This document shows positions 1 through 5,549 of a stretch of DNA of 7,171 bases, in pieces. The stretch's first letter is position 1, and each line of letters begins with the position of its first letter. Source of the stretch: JAVBUZ01 sp031554725 (GTDB lineage: Bacteria > Bacillota > Clostridia > Lachnospirales > Lachnospiraceae). The translations under genes were made by a program, and so were the position numbers. The stretch is from positions 1-7,171 of the forward strand of contig JAVBUZ010000191.1 of assembly GCA_031554725.1 (NCBI GenBank). The letters run 5' to 3'. The notes below the pieces were generated by a model. The model did not search any database, was not told the DNA's origin, and saw only the letters and a list, made by a program, of their open reading frames with translations.

Positions 1-2
1 AT

Positions 3-437
3 TATCACTTAATAAAGCACGCAGAGCAAAGGCATTTTTTATTAATTTTTGATGTGGACAAATTTAAAAGTATAAATGATACCCTAGGACATTTAGCAGG
101 AGATAATCTCATTAAAGTAATTGCCGGTGAGCTTAGGAAACAATTTGAAGATATTGCGTTCATTGGACGTTTAGGTGGAGATGAGTTTTCAGTGTTTATT
201 CCTAACGTAAAAAATATGACGGAGATTAATAAAAGAGTGGACCGTTTCTTTAGAAATATAGATATGGTACAAGTAAACGAAAATGTAAAAATATCCATAT
301 CCTTAAGTGGTGGTATGGCAGCAGCGCCTTATGAGGGGAAAGATTTTGAAGGACTTTATAATGTAGCAGATAACAAAATGTATCATGCGAAGGAAGAAAA
401 AGGTAATAGCATTTTCATGGGAGATATATACATATAG
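3..437 (+). CDS. Diguanylate cyclase (GGDEF domain), C-terminal part, 5' truncated by window edge
   Basis: The frame is open from base 3, so the gene begins outside the window; the GTG at 54 lies inside the domain and is not the start. What is visible is almost a complete GGDEF domain: the FDVDKFKSINDTLGH segment (metal and nucleotide site, about 48-95), AGDNLI, and the active-site motif RLGGDEF with GGDEF at 174-188 fully intact, then the C-terminal ADNKMYHAKEEKGN signature. Enzymes of this family make cyclic di-GMP from two GTP in the cytoplasm. The inhibitory RxxD site expected nine residues before GG is absent (E and A occupy the two key positions), so product inhibition through that site is unlikely. 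The missing N-terminus would carry the sensory or membrane part, so the signal cannot be inferred. A terminator follows 20 bases after the TAG stop. Confidence 0.93.
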   Translation, partial: YHLIKHAEQRHFLLIFDVDKFKSINDTLGHLAGDNLIKVIAGELRKQFEDIAFIGRLGGDEFSVFIPNVKNMTEINKRVDRFFRNIDMVQVNENVKISISLSGGMAAAPYEGKDFEGLYNVADNKMYHAKEEKGNSIFMGDIYI

Positions 438-457
438 ATAAGTTTAGGCTTGGGGAA

Positions 458-497
458 GGGCTTCTTAAATCGAAAGGTTTAAGAAGTCTTTTTCTTT
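458..497 (+). terminator. Intrinsic terminator after the GGDEF gene
   Basis: CTTCTTAAA (461-469) pairs perfectly with TTTAAGAAG (478-486). The stem extends inward by a T-G and a C-G pair to close a GAAA tetraloop (472-475), and outward by three pairs (two of them G-U). The T-rich run TTTTTCTTT follows at 489-497. It ends the transcript of the diguanylate cyclase and isolates it from the downstream operon. Confidence 0.85.
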
Positions 498-523
498 AAC
501 TTATAATAAGTTGAAGAAAAAGA

Positions 524-552
524 TTGCTATAAAGAAAAAGATATGATAATAT
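524..552 (+). promoter_or_regulatory. Candidate sigma-A promoter for the transsulfuration operon
   Basis: TTGCTA (524-529, 4 of 6 to the -35 consensus) is followed after 17 bases by TAATAT (547-552, 4 of 6 to the -10 consensus). A TG at 544-545 is correctly placed for an extended -10. It lies between the upstream terminator and the ATG at 604, where a promoter is needed. The AT-rich background makes chance matches common. Confidence 0.4.
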
Positions 553-558
553 CTTTTT
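535..558. repeat. Perfect 10-bp inverted repeat overlapping the candidate -10 region
   Basis: AAAAAGATAT (535-544) and ATATCTTTTT (549-558) are exact inverted copies separated by GATA. The element covers the predicted -10 hexamer and the presumed transcription start of the transsulfuration operon, a position suited to an operator for a dimeric repressor. It could also be a weak A/T-only hairpin. No known regulator box is recognised, and no S-box riboswitch fits in the short 5' region. Confidence 0.45.
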
Positions 559-603
559 AATCCTAGTAAAATAATGGGGAATATATGAAAAGAGGATACG
601 ATA

Positions 604-1743
604 ATGGGATATGAGATATTAACAAAGTGTTTATACGGAAATGGAGAGAAGCTAAGCTGTGACCAGTCAGGAGCAATCAGCTTTCCAATATATCAAACAG
701 CAACATTTGCGCACAGTGAGCTTGGGGTAGGAACAGGATATGATTATAGCCGCCTGCAAAATCCTACTAGAGAGCAATTAGAGAATGTCGTAGCCTCTTT
801 AGAAAATGGAATAGATGCGCTTGCTTTTTCAAGTGGAATGGCAGCGATAGCAACTCTTATGGAATTATTTGAGCCAGGAGATCATATCATAACGGATCAT
901 GATTTGTATGGAGGCAGCATTCGCTTATTTGGAAATATTAGTAAAAAGAATGGTTTAGAAATCACAGCAGTAGATTGTGTTAAAGAAACCATTGAAACTT
1001 ACATAAAAGAGAATACGAAAGCGATTTTTATTGAAACGCCTACGAATCCGATGATGAATGTAATAGATATAAAGAAGGTGGCAGAGATTGCAAAAAACCA
1101 TGATTTATTATTAATTGTAGATAACACGTTTTTATCACCTTATTTTCAAAATCCATTAGAACTTGGGGCAGATATTGTTGTACATAGCGGAACCAAGTAT
1201 CTAGGAGGGCATAATGATACGATTGCAGGCTTCCTAGTTACTTCTTCAGAAAAAATATCCGAAAGGCTACGATTTTTAATAAAAACCACAGGAGCGGGAC
1301 TAGCTCCTTTTGATAGCTGGCTAATACTAAGAGGTATCAAGACCCTTGCCCTTCGTATGGAAAAAGCACAGCAAAATGCTTTTCGTATTGTGGAATGGTT
1401 ACAAAATCAGAAAAAGGTGACCAAGGTTTATTATCCTGGTATTAAAGGAACACCAGGACATGAAATTTGTAAGAGTCAGGCAAGAGGCTTTGGTTGTATG
1501 GTGACCTTTGAGGTGGAGTCTAAAGAGCTTGTGAAAGAGATTTTAAAGGAAGTAAAGTTAATTCATTTTGCAGAAAGTCTTGGGGGAGTGGAGACACTTA
1601 TTACTTATCCAATTACTCAGACGCATGCAGATGTACCGAAGGATGTTTTGGCAGCTAATGGAATTACAGACAGGATTCTTCGCATGTCGGTGGGAATTGA
1701 GGATGAGAGGGATTTAATAGAGGAGCTGGAGAGAATTTTCTAA
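604..1743 (+). CDS. Cystathionine gamma-synthase / O-acetylhomoserine sulfhydrylase-type PLP enzyme
   Basis: A 379-residue cytoplasmic enzyme of the Cys/Met-metabolism PLP family, at the usual length for MetB/MetI/MccB-type proteins. AGAGGA (591-596) lies seven bases before the ATG. Visible landmarks: YSR at 48-50 with QNPTREQLE (phosphate contacts from the partner subunit), FSSGMAA at 76-81, DLYGGS at 100-105 (Tyr102 stacks on PLP), VDNTF with Asp173, the Schiff-base lysine Lys198 in HSGTKYLGGH, ESLGGVETLI at 324-333 and RMSVGIED at 360-367 with Arg360 for the substrate carboxylate. The ITYPITQTHADVP block resembles Bacillus MetI. The likely reaction is gamma-replacement on O-acyl-homoserine with cysteine, giving cystathionine; sulfide use, a gamma-lyase or an MccB-like role cannot be excluded from sequence alone. 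It is first in an operon with a cystathionine beta-lyase, which favours the biosynthetic reading. Confidence 0.92.
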   Translation: MGYEILTKCLYGNGEKLSCDQSGAISFPIYQTATFAHSELGVGTGYDYSRLQNPTREQLENVVASLENGIDALAFSSGMAAIATLMELFEPGDHIITDHDLYGGSIRLFGNISKKNGLEITAVDCVKETIETYIKENTKAIFIETPTNPMMNVIDIKKVAEIAKNHDLLLIVDNTFLSPYFQNPLELGADIVVHSGTKYLGGHNDTIAGFLVTSSEKISERLRFLIKTTGAGLAPFDSWLILRGIKTLALRMEKAQQNAFRIVEWLQNQKKVTKVYYPGIKGTPGHEICKSQARGFGCMVTFEVESKELVKEILKEVKLIHFAESLGGVETLITYPITQTHADVPKDVLAANGITDRILRMSVGIEDERDLIEELERIF

Positions 1744-1755
1744 GGGAGAAAAAGG

Positions 1756-2949
1756 ATGGAAGAGAAAATAGATTTTGACCAATTGATAGATAGAAATAAT
1801 ACAGATTGTCTAAAATATGATTTTGCGGTGCTTCGTGGGAAGCCAGAGGGTATTCTTCCTCTTTGGATAGCAGATATGGATTTTAAGGCATCGGAAAAAA
1901 TTTTGGCTGCGCTTCATAGTAGGGTAGAGCATGGGGTCTTTGGCTACAGTGAGGTAAAAGAAAACTATTTTGAACCCTTGCAGAAATGGATGCTGGAAAA
2001 ACATGATTGGAGTGTGGAAAGACGCTGGTTAGTAAAAACTCCTGGTGTGGTATATGCCCTAGCTATGGCAATCCAAGCGTTTACTAAGGAAGGCGAAGGT
2101 GTTCTAATTCAGCAGCCAGTGTATTATCCTTTTTCAGAAGTGATTGAAGCCAATCATAGAAGGCTTATAGACAATACCTTGAAGCTAGGTAGTGATGGAA
2201 GGTACCACATGGATTTGGAGGATTTTGAAGAAAAAATCGTGGAAAATAAAGTGAAGCTTTTCATTTTATGCAATCCCCAAAATCCCGTTGGCAGGGTTTG
2301 GAGTAAAGAGGAGCTTCTAAAAATAGGAGATATTTGCATAAGACATGATGTTCTAGTGGTAAGTGATGAAATTCATCAGGACTTTGTGTTTGACGGAAAG
2401 CATCAAGTTTTTGCCAATTTAAGCCAGGAGCTTAGAGAAAGAACGATTACCTGTACCTCACCAAGTAAAACCTTTAATTTAGCAGGCCTTCAAATCTCTA
2501 ATATTTTTATACCAAGTAGAGAGCTACGACATCAATTTAAAGATAGAATAAATGCTTCTGGATACAGTCAGTTAAATACTCTGGGCCTAACAGCATGTGA
2601 GGCGGCGTATAGATATGGGGATAGCTGGCATAAAGAGCTTATGAAGTATCTTCGTGAGAATTTAAGCTTCCTAAGAGAATTTCTTGCTGTACATATTCCT
2701 CAAATAAAGCTAATAGAGCCGGAGGGAACATATCTTGTATGGCTGGATTTCAGGGAGCTCTCATTATCGGAGGCAGAAAGAGAAGAACTTATTCTAAAAA
2801 AAGCAGGCCTGTGGCTTGATAGTGGAGCCATCTTTGGAGATGCAGGAGAAGGCTTTGAGAGGATAAATATTGCCTGCCCTAGAGCAACTTTGGAAGAAGC
2901 ACTAGTGAAGCTTGAGAAAGCAATTAATGAGCATTTTGCAAATGTATAA
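1756..2949 (+). CDS. patB: MalY/PatB-type cystathionine beta-lyase (fold-type I aminotransferase family)
   Basis: A 397-residue cytoplasmic PLP enzyme, normal length for MalY/PatB C-S lyases. GGGAG (1744-1748) lies seven bases before the ATG, and the gene starts 12 bases after its upstream neighbour, so the two are co-transcribed. Landmarks: LPLWIADMDF at 34-43, TPGVVYA at 95-101, CNPQNPVGRVW at 172-182 (Asn176 to PLP O3'), VSDEIHQDF with Asp204 (pyridine N), the Schiff-base lysine Lys238 in SPSKTFNLAGLQ, and INIACPR with Arg376 for the substrate carboxylate. The expected reaction is cystathionine to homocysteine, pyruvate and ammonia; family members also act on cystine-like substrates, and some have regulatory side roles. 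Together with the preceding enzyme it completes transsulfuration from cysteine toward methionine. Its last 26 bases overlap the convergent sensor-kinase gene. Confidence 0.92.
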   Translation: MEEKIDFDQLIDRNNTDCLKYDFAVLRGKPEGILPLWIADMDFKASEKILAALHSRVEHGVFGYSEVKENYFEPLQKWMLEKHDWSVERRWLVKTPGVVYALAMAIQAFTKEGEGVLIQQPVYYPFSEVIEANHRRLIDNTLKLGSDGRYHMDLEDFEEKIVENKVKLFILCNPQNPVGRVWSKEELLKIGDICIRHDVLVVSDEIHQDFVFDGKHQVFANLSQELRERTITCTSPSKTFNLAGLQISNIFIPSRELRHQFKDRINASGYSQLNTLGLTACEAAYRYGDSWHKELMKYLRENLSFLREFLAVHIPQIKLIEPEGTYLVWLDFRELSLSEAEREELILKKAGLWLDSGAIFGDAGEGFERINIACPRATLEEALVKLEKAINEHFANV

Positions 2950-4297
2950 CAATGCTTTTGGTATATTTAGAGGATAGATTGCAATTCATAATTTCAAAGG
3001 TTCCATCATATCTATTTATAATTTCAAAAATCATCATTAACCCAATACCACTCCCGCCAGTTTCGGCGTGGGTGGTTATTTTTTGTTTGCCCATATTTTC
3101 AAGAACTTCTTTCGTGAATGGTTTTCCACTATCAGAGATAGAGATTACAAGGGTAGAGCTTTCGTGAGCAATACTGAGCATAATGCTTTTTTCTTCTTCT
3201 GTTCGAACTGCAATAAGTGCATTCTCACATAAATCACAAAGTAGGGTATTTAAGTCATTTATAGATATTTGAATGTTATCTAAAGCATCTTTGTTTATAT
3301 CAAATTCAAAATTGATATTCTCTTTTTCCCCCCTATCGTAGTATAAGCTGAAGATAGCATTTGTGGAAGCGATACCACAGAAAGAATTACTTTTATTAAA
3401 CTGTTCTGCTAGTGAATATCTCTCATCTAATAGAACTTCAAGCTGAGCCTGCAAAGCCTGTATTTTATCAGTTTCACCATATTCTTTTATAAGATTCAGG
3501 ATGGATAGCTGCATAACAGGCAAAATTTTGTTGTCCTTATGTATTTGCTTTGCAAGCAAGTCGTTATCTGTTTTGCACTTTTCGAGGGTTTCGGTTATGT
3601 CTGCTATTTCTTGGGTTAGGGAATGGATTTTATTTATCCTATGGTTTTTTAAATACATTTGTCCAATTTTTGTGCTGAGTATAAAAAGAAACGTAATACA
3701 AAGTACGATAATAGAAAATGCCGGAACAAGATAACTAACATTTTGAGGAGAAGCATTGTTAAAAAAAGAGACAATAATTAGTACAGCAATACTAATATAT
3801 AAAAGTGCATTAATATCTCGATTTTGAACTAGAGCTTGAAATCCAGATATAATCCGTTTACTTTTAAACAATAAGAAACAAAAATAATTTTGTGCTATAC
3901 CAACTATTATGTATAAGATGATATCTATTATATTGGGGTTATTTGAGTATCCTAATTTTTTTATAACAATAAAGATAAGCGGAGAAAGAATAAAAAGCGA
4001 TAAAATAAATAAAAGAAAACCAATGGATGAAGAAAAAATGGCTAAAAGAAGTGAAGTATTTAGCGGTTGCTTTAATCTGAAAAAAATAAAACCGAAAGAA
4101 ATTAATACAATAAAAAATATGCTTAAGCTGGAAGAGAAGTTTCTTATATAATAAATGATATAACAACTAAGTAAAGAATAACAAGCGCTAAAAAACCTAT
4201 TTTTCAAGGAAATCTCTGAAAGAAATATTTTTGATACAAAATAGAAGCTGCAAAAACATATAAAGAAATATTTTATTAATGTAATAATCATAGACAT
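2924..4297 (-). CDS. Membrane sensor histidine kinase, GHKL/AgrC-like
   Basis: A 457-residue protein. Residues 1-210 are very hydrophobic with about seven membrane segments (near 3-20, 34-50, 55-73, 84-111, 124-144, 165-178, 189-209) and no extracytoplasmic PAS or Cache domain, so ligand sensing would occur in or at the membrane as in AgrC-type kinases. A charged, probably coiled-coil linker (218-252) leads to the probable phosphoacceptor His253 in QIHKDNKILP. The C-terminal GHKL ATPase has an N box (CDLCENAL, Asn359), a G1 box (SISDSGKPF, Asp389) and a G2 box (GGSGIGLMM, 414-422). The start has only a weak ribosome site (AGAAAG about six bases upstream), and the codon-3 ATG is an alternative. 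Its partner is presumably the Spo0A-like regulator encoded just upstream on the same strand. An intrinsic terminator lies between them, so the two proteins may be made in unequal amounts. The ligand is unknown. Confidence 0.9.
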   Translation of the reverse strand: MSMIITLIKYFFICFCSFYFVSKIFLSEISLKNRFFSACYSLLSCYIIYYIRNFSSSLSIFFIVLISFGFIFFRLKQPLNTSLLLAIFSSSIGFLLFILSLFILSPLIFIVIKKLGYSNNPNIIDIILYIIVGIAQNYFCFLLFKSKRIISGFQALVQNRDINALLYISIAVLIIVSFFNNASPQNVSYLVPAFSIIVLCITFLFILSTKIGQMYLKNHRINKIHSLTQEIADITETLEKCKTDNDLLAKQIHKDNKILPVMQLSILNLIKEYGETDKIQALQAQLEVLLDERYSLAEQFNKSNSFCGIASTNAIFSLYYDRGEKENINFEFDINKDALDNIQISINDLNTLLCDLCENALIAVRTEEEKSIMLSIAHESSTLVISISDSGKPFTKEVLENMGKQKITTHAETGGSGIGLMMIFEIINRYDGTFEIMNCNLSSKYTKSIVIHLQNAH

Positions 4298-4313
4298 ACC
4301 AACTTTCTACAAA

Positions 4314-4326
4314 AAAGCAACAAAAA
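4314..4326 (-). repeat. 13-base motif upstream of the kinase gene, shared with the regulator promoter
   Basis: On the minus strand this reads TTTTTGTTGCTTT and ends 16 bases before the kinase ATG. The identical 13-mer in the same orientation is at 5263-5275, inside the regulator's predicted promoter. Shared placement ahead of both two-component genes suggests a common binding site, though the sequence is low-complexity. Confidence 0.4.
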
Positions 4327-4333
4327 CCAACAC

Positions 4334-4349
4334 TTTTATGGCCATAAAA
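4334..4349. repeat. Perfect 16-bp palindrome upstream of the kinase gene
   Basis: TTTTATGGCCATAAAA is fully self-complementary and sits 37 bases before the kinase start, just downstream (minus strand) of the terminator following the regulator. A dimeric DNA-binding protein could use it as an operator for a kinase-specific promoter. No clear -10/-35 pair was found nearby on the minus strand. Confidence 0.4.
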
Positions 4350-4357
4350 TCAAATTT

Positions 4358-4400
4358 AGAAAAACCCTCCCCTTTTGTAGGATAAAAGAAAAAGGGGAGG
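4358..4400 (-). terminator. Intrinsic terminator between response regulator and kinase genes
   Basis: Arms 4366-4376 and 4390-4400 form an 11-bp perfect stem with a 13-base loop. Read on the minus strand, AAAAGGGGAGG is followed by G and then TTTTT. It lies about 50 bases after the regulator stop codon, ending regulator transcripts before the kinase. Read on the plus strand the stem would instead hide the GGGGAGG ahead of the small ATG at 4409. Confidence 0.75.
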
Positions 4401-4408
4401 ACAAGATT

Positions 4409-4424
4409 ATGTGGGAACTAATAA
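4409..4424 (+). repeat. 16-base direct repeat, copy 1
   Basis: ATGTGGGAACTAATAA here is identical to 5858-5873, where it encodes the final Cys-Gly-Asn and stop codons of the small secreted protein. Identity ends abruptly on both sides. An exact 16-mer is unlikely by chance in 7 kb, even in AT-rich DNA. Confidence 0.75.
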
Positions 4425-4453
4425 AGTGGATTATAGTAGCAATAAATCTTTAG
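4409..4453 (+). CDS. Possible 14-residue hydrophobic micro-peptide, or remnant of a small gene end
   Basis: GGGGAGG (4394-4400) followed eight bases later by ATG opens a short frame reading MWELIKWIIVAINL and ending at TAG 4451-4453. The spacing and strength of the ribosome site are ideal, and the peptide is hydrophobic with two Trp. Against it: the G-rich run is also one arm of the minus-strand terminator, no plus-strand promoter is evident, and the first 16 bases duplicate the 3' end of the small secreted-protein gene (5858-5873). The sequence may therefore be a gene-end remnant, where the same bases read Cys-Gly-Asn-stop in another frame. Confidence 0.2.
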   Translation: MWELIKWIIVAINL

Positions 4454-5226
4454 TATTCATTTTTTAAGAGGTTTGCGTAGTAATGAATGAACTCAGTGAT
4501 TGTAGGCATACCCTTATCAGAGCTTATTTTTCCTGTATAATATTTTAAAAGAACATCGATTTCAGTTGTTCGCCATGCCCTATTCACAGCAGTTTGCATA
4601 GCTCGTTCGACGCTACTTTCTGTTTTTTGATGTTTGGCCCCAATGTTGTCACATATGTTATAGGTATCACCCTCGTAGACCAGCATAATGGCATCTGCTA
4701 GGTAATGGTAGCCCTTTACCTTAGGACTGATTCCGACTAGGTCTAGTTGTGCGTAAATGCGGCTAGTGAGGCGTTTTGACTTTTGTATAGGTGTTTCGAC
4801 TACTATAGCATTTGTTACCGAATTATTTAGTATTATGTCTGACATGGTATGTAATAAATCTACAACTTTTTTTTCACTATAACCGTCTTCGTGCTTATAC
4901 ATGATAAAATCTGCACCTAAGGTACGTGCCATCTCATATGTGACAGCGCTAGAGTTATTTGTGGTTACAAGAAAATAAGGAATCATAGGAAGCTGTAATT
5001 CCTTTATTCCACGTAATACTTCAAGGCCATTTCCACCACCAGCATGTAGTTCTAAATCTAAAATAACTGCATGTGGCAAATGGTCTTTGATAAGTTTAAT
5101 TGCATGCTTTGAATTGTTGGTAATGCCTTTAAGATTTAAAATGGATTGATCATCCATTAGGCGTTGAAAATTGTTGCAGATAGTAATATCGTCTTCGATA
5201 ATTATTACTCTTAATTGTTTTTCCAA
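4450..5226 (-). CDS. Response regulator: receiver domain plus Spo0A-like C-terminal DNA-binding domain
   Basis: 258 residues if started at TTG 5226; an in-frame ATG at 5241 would add five. Within that ATG codon begins GGGGGTGAT (minus strand, 5239-5231), a near-perfect Shine-Dalgarno that correctly serves the TTG, and the predicted transcript begins only a few bases upstream, so TTG is preferred. The receiver (about 5-130) has the acidic cluster IIIEDD (Glu11, Asp12, Asp13), phosphoacceptor Asp57 in VILDLEL, VTTN with Thr88/89 and Lys111 in MYKHEDG. After a linker, residues about 150-256 match the Spo0A effector fold: VKGYHYLADAI, SSVERAMQTAVNRAW and a PTITEFIHYY-type end. This is not Spo0A itself: the recognition region diverges and the gene is paired with a GHKL kinase. 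It is predicted to be a cytoplasmic transcription factor activated by the neighbouring kinase; targets are unknown, with its own promoter and the divergent gene as candidates. Confidence 0.92.
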   Translation of the reverse strand: MEKQLRVIIIEDDITICNNFQRLMDDQSILNLKGITNNSKHAIKLIKDHLPHAVILDLELHAGGGNGLEVLRGIKELQLPMIPYFLVTTNNSSAVTYEMARTLGADFIMYKHEDGYSEKKVVDLLHTMSDIILNNSVTNAIVVETPIQKSKRLTSRIYAQLDLVGISPKVKGYHYLADAIMLVYEGDTYNICDNIGAKHQKTESSVERAMQTAVNRAWRTTEIDVLLKYYTGKISSDKGMPTITEFIHYYANLLKNEY

Positions 5227-5230
5227 AAGA

Positions 5231-5239
5231 ATCACCCCC
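5231..5239 (-). promoter_or_regulatory. Ribosome binding site that sets the TTG start of the response regulator
   Basis: On the minus strand GGGGGTGAT matches the 16S-complementary AGGAGGTGAT. The G-run lies eight bases before TTG 5226, ideal spacing. The upstream ATG at 5241 overlaps this site and has only AT-rich sequence ahead of it. Confidence 0.7.
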
Positions 5240-5250
5240 ATGATAATTAA

Positions 5251-5279
5251 ATTATATTACATAAAGCAACAAAAAGCAA
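5251..5279 (-). promoter_or_regulatory. Candidate promoter of the response regulator gene
   Basis: On the minus strand TTGCTT (5279-5274) is followed after 17 bases by a perfect TATAAT (5256-5251). Transcription would begin near 5244, leaving a short leader that just contains the ribosome site. The -35 and spacer are overlapped by AAAGCAA repeats, so bound regulator could affect it. Confidence 0.55.
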
Positions 5280-5302
5280 TGAAAGTCAATACCGCAAAGC
5301 AA
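5263..5302. repeat. Three AAAGCAA direct repeats around the regulator promoter
   Basis: AAAGCAA occurs at 5263-5269, 5273-5279 and 5296-5302, with starts 10 and 23 bases apart, roughly one and two further helical turns. The first is part of the 13-mer also found upstream of the kinase. The phased arrangement suggests a binding array, perhaps for the Spo0A-like regulator. The heptamer also occurs inside coding sequence in this window (for example near 6082), which lowers its specificity. Confidence 0.4.
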
Positions 5303-5307
5303 GTGTT

Positions 5308-5317
5308 TTTTGACGAA
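5308..5317 (+). promoter_or_regulatory. 0A-box-like site
   Basis: TTTTGACGAA contains TGACGAA, matching the Spo0A-box core TGNCGAA exactly. TTGACG at 5310-5315 also resembles a -35 element, with the extended -10-like TGTAATTAT 15 bases on. As the neighbouring regulator has a Spo0A-type effector domain, this is a natural candidate site. A single 7-base match is weak, and genuine Spo0A could equally be the binder. Confidence 0.35.
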
Positions 5318-5375
5318 TTTTAGGATAATGTGTAATTATTAAATATGATTAAAACAAGCGGTACAAATGTAAATC

Positions 5376-5404
5376 TTGACCACAGAAAAAAGTCATGCTA
5401 AGGT
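5376..5404 (+). promoter_or_regulatory. Candidate promoter for the small secreted-protein gene
   Basis: TTGACC (5376-5381, 5 of 6) is followed after 17 bases by TAAGGT (5399-5404, 3 of 6), with a TG at 5396-5397 placed as an extended -10. A weak -10 behind a good -35 would suit an activator-dependent promoter. The start would be near 5411. Confidence 0.4.
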
Positions 5405-5549
5405 AAAATAGAGGATACGTGCTTTCTGTTTGTAGCGAGATACTTGTAAGCGGTTTTAGTCACATAGGGGGTGCATTGCCGTTGTACAGGTTTTTGAACA
5501 GAAAATATTGTAACTGTTAACCGTTTTAATTGTGGAAAGGAAAAAATAT

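Larger units (their letters stand above)
5227..5549. other. Divergent control region between regulator and small secreted-protein gene
   Basis: About 320 bases without a convincing gene. It holds the regulator's promoter and ribosome site on the left, a 0A-box-like TGACGAA at 5311-5317, a candidate plus-strand promoter at 5376-5404 and a leader of roughly 140 bases before the ATG at 5550. In the leader, TTTCTGTT (5423-5430) can pair with AACAGAAA (5497-5504), and a near-palindrome surrounds GTTAAC close to 5517. AAGCGGT occurs twice (5356-5362 and 5448-5454). No tRNA or known riboswitch was recognised. Confidence 0.6.

Noticed and set aside
54..437. GTG at 54 as start of a complete 127-residue protein
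   Set aside because: The frame is open upstream and encodes the conserved beginning of the GGDEF domain (FDVDKF), so 54 is internal to a truncated gene.
438..603. S-box or T-box leader before the transsulfuration operon
   Set aside because: Only about 105 bases lie between terminator and start codon. No conserved riboswitch core or antiterminator/terminator pair is visible.
2952..4166. Several open frames opposite or out of frame with the kinase gene, 64-80 residues long
   Set aside because: They are shadows of the AT-rich kinase coding sequence, with no ribosome sites and no recognisable domains.
4409..4453. An agrD-type autoinducer precursor near the AgrC-like kinase
   Set aside because: The only short frame lacks the AgrD layout (amphipathic leader, Cys-containing core, acidic tail), and no AgrB-like processing gene is present.
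5532..5549. GTG 5532 as start of the small secreted protein
   Set aside because: It precedes the GGAAAGG ribosome site, has no site of its own and would add charged residues before a well-formed signal peptide beginning at 5550.
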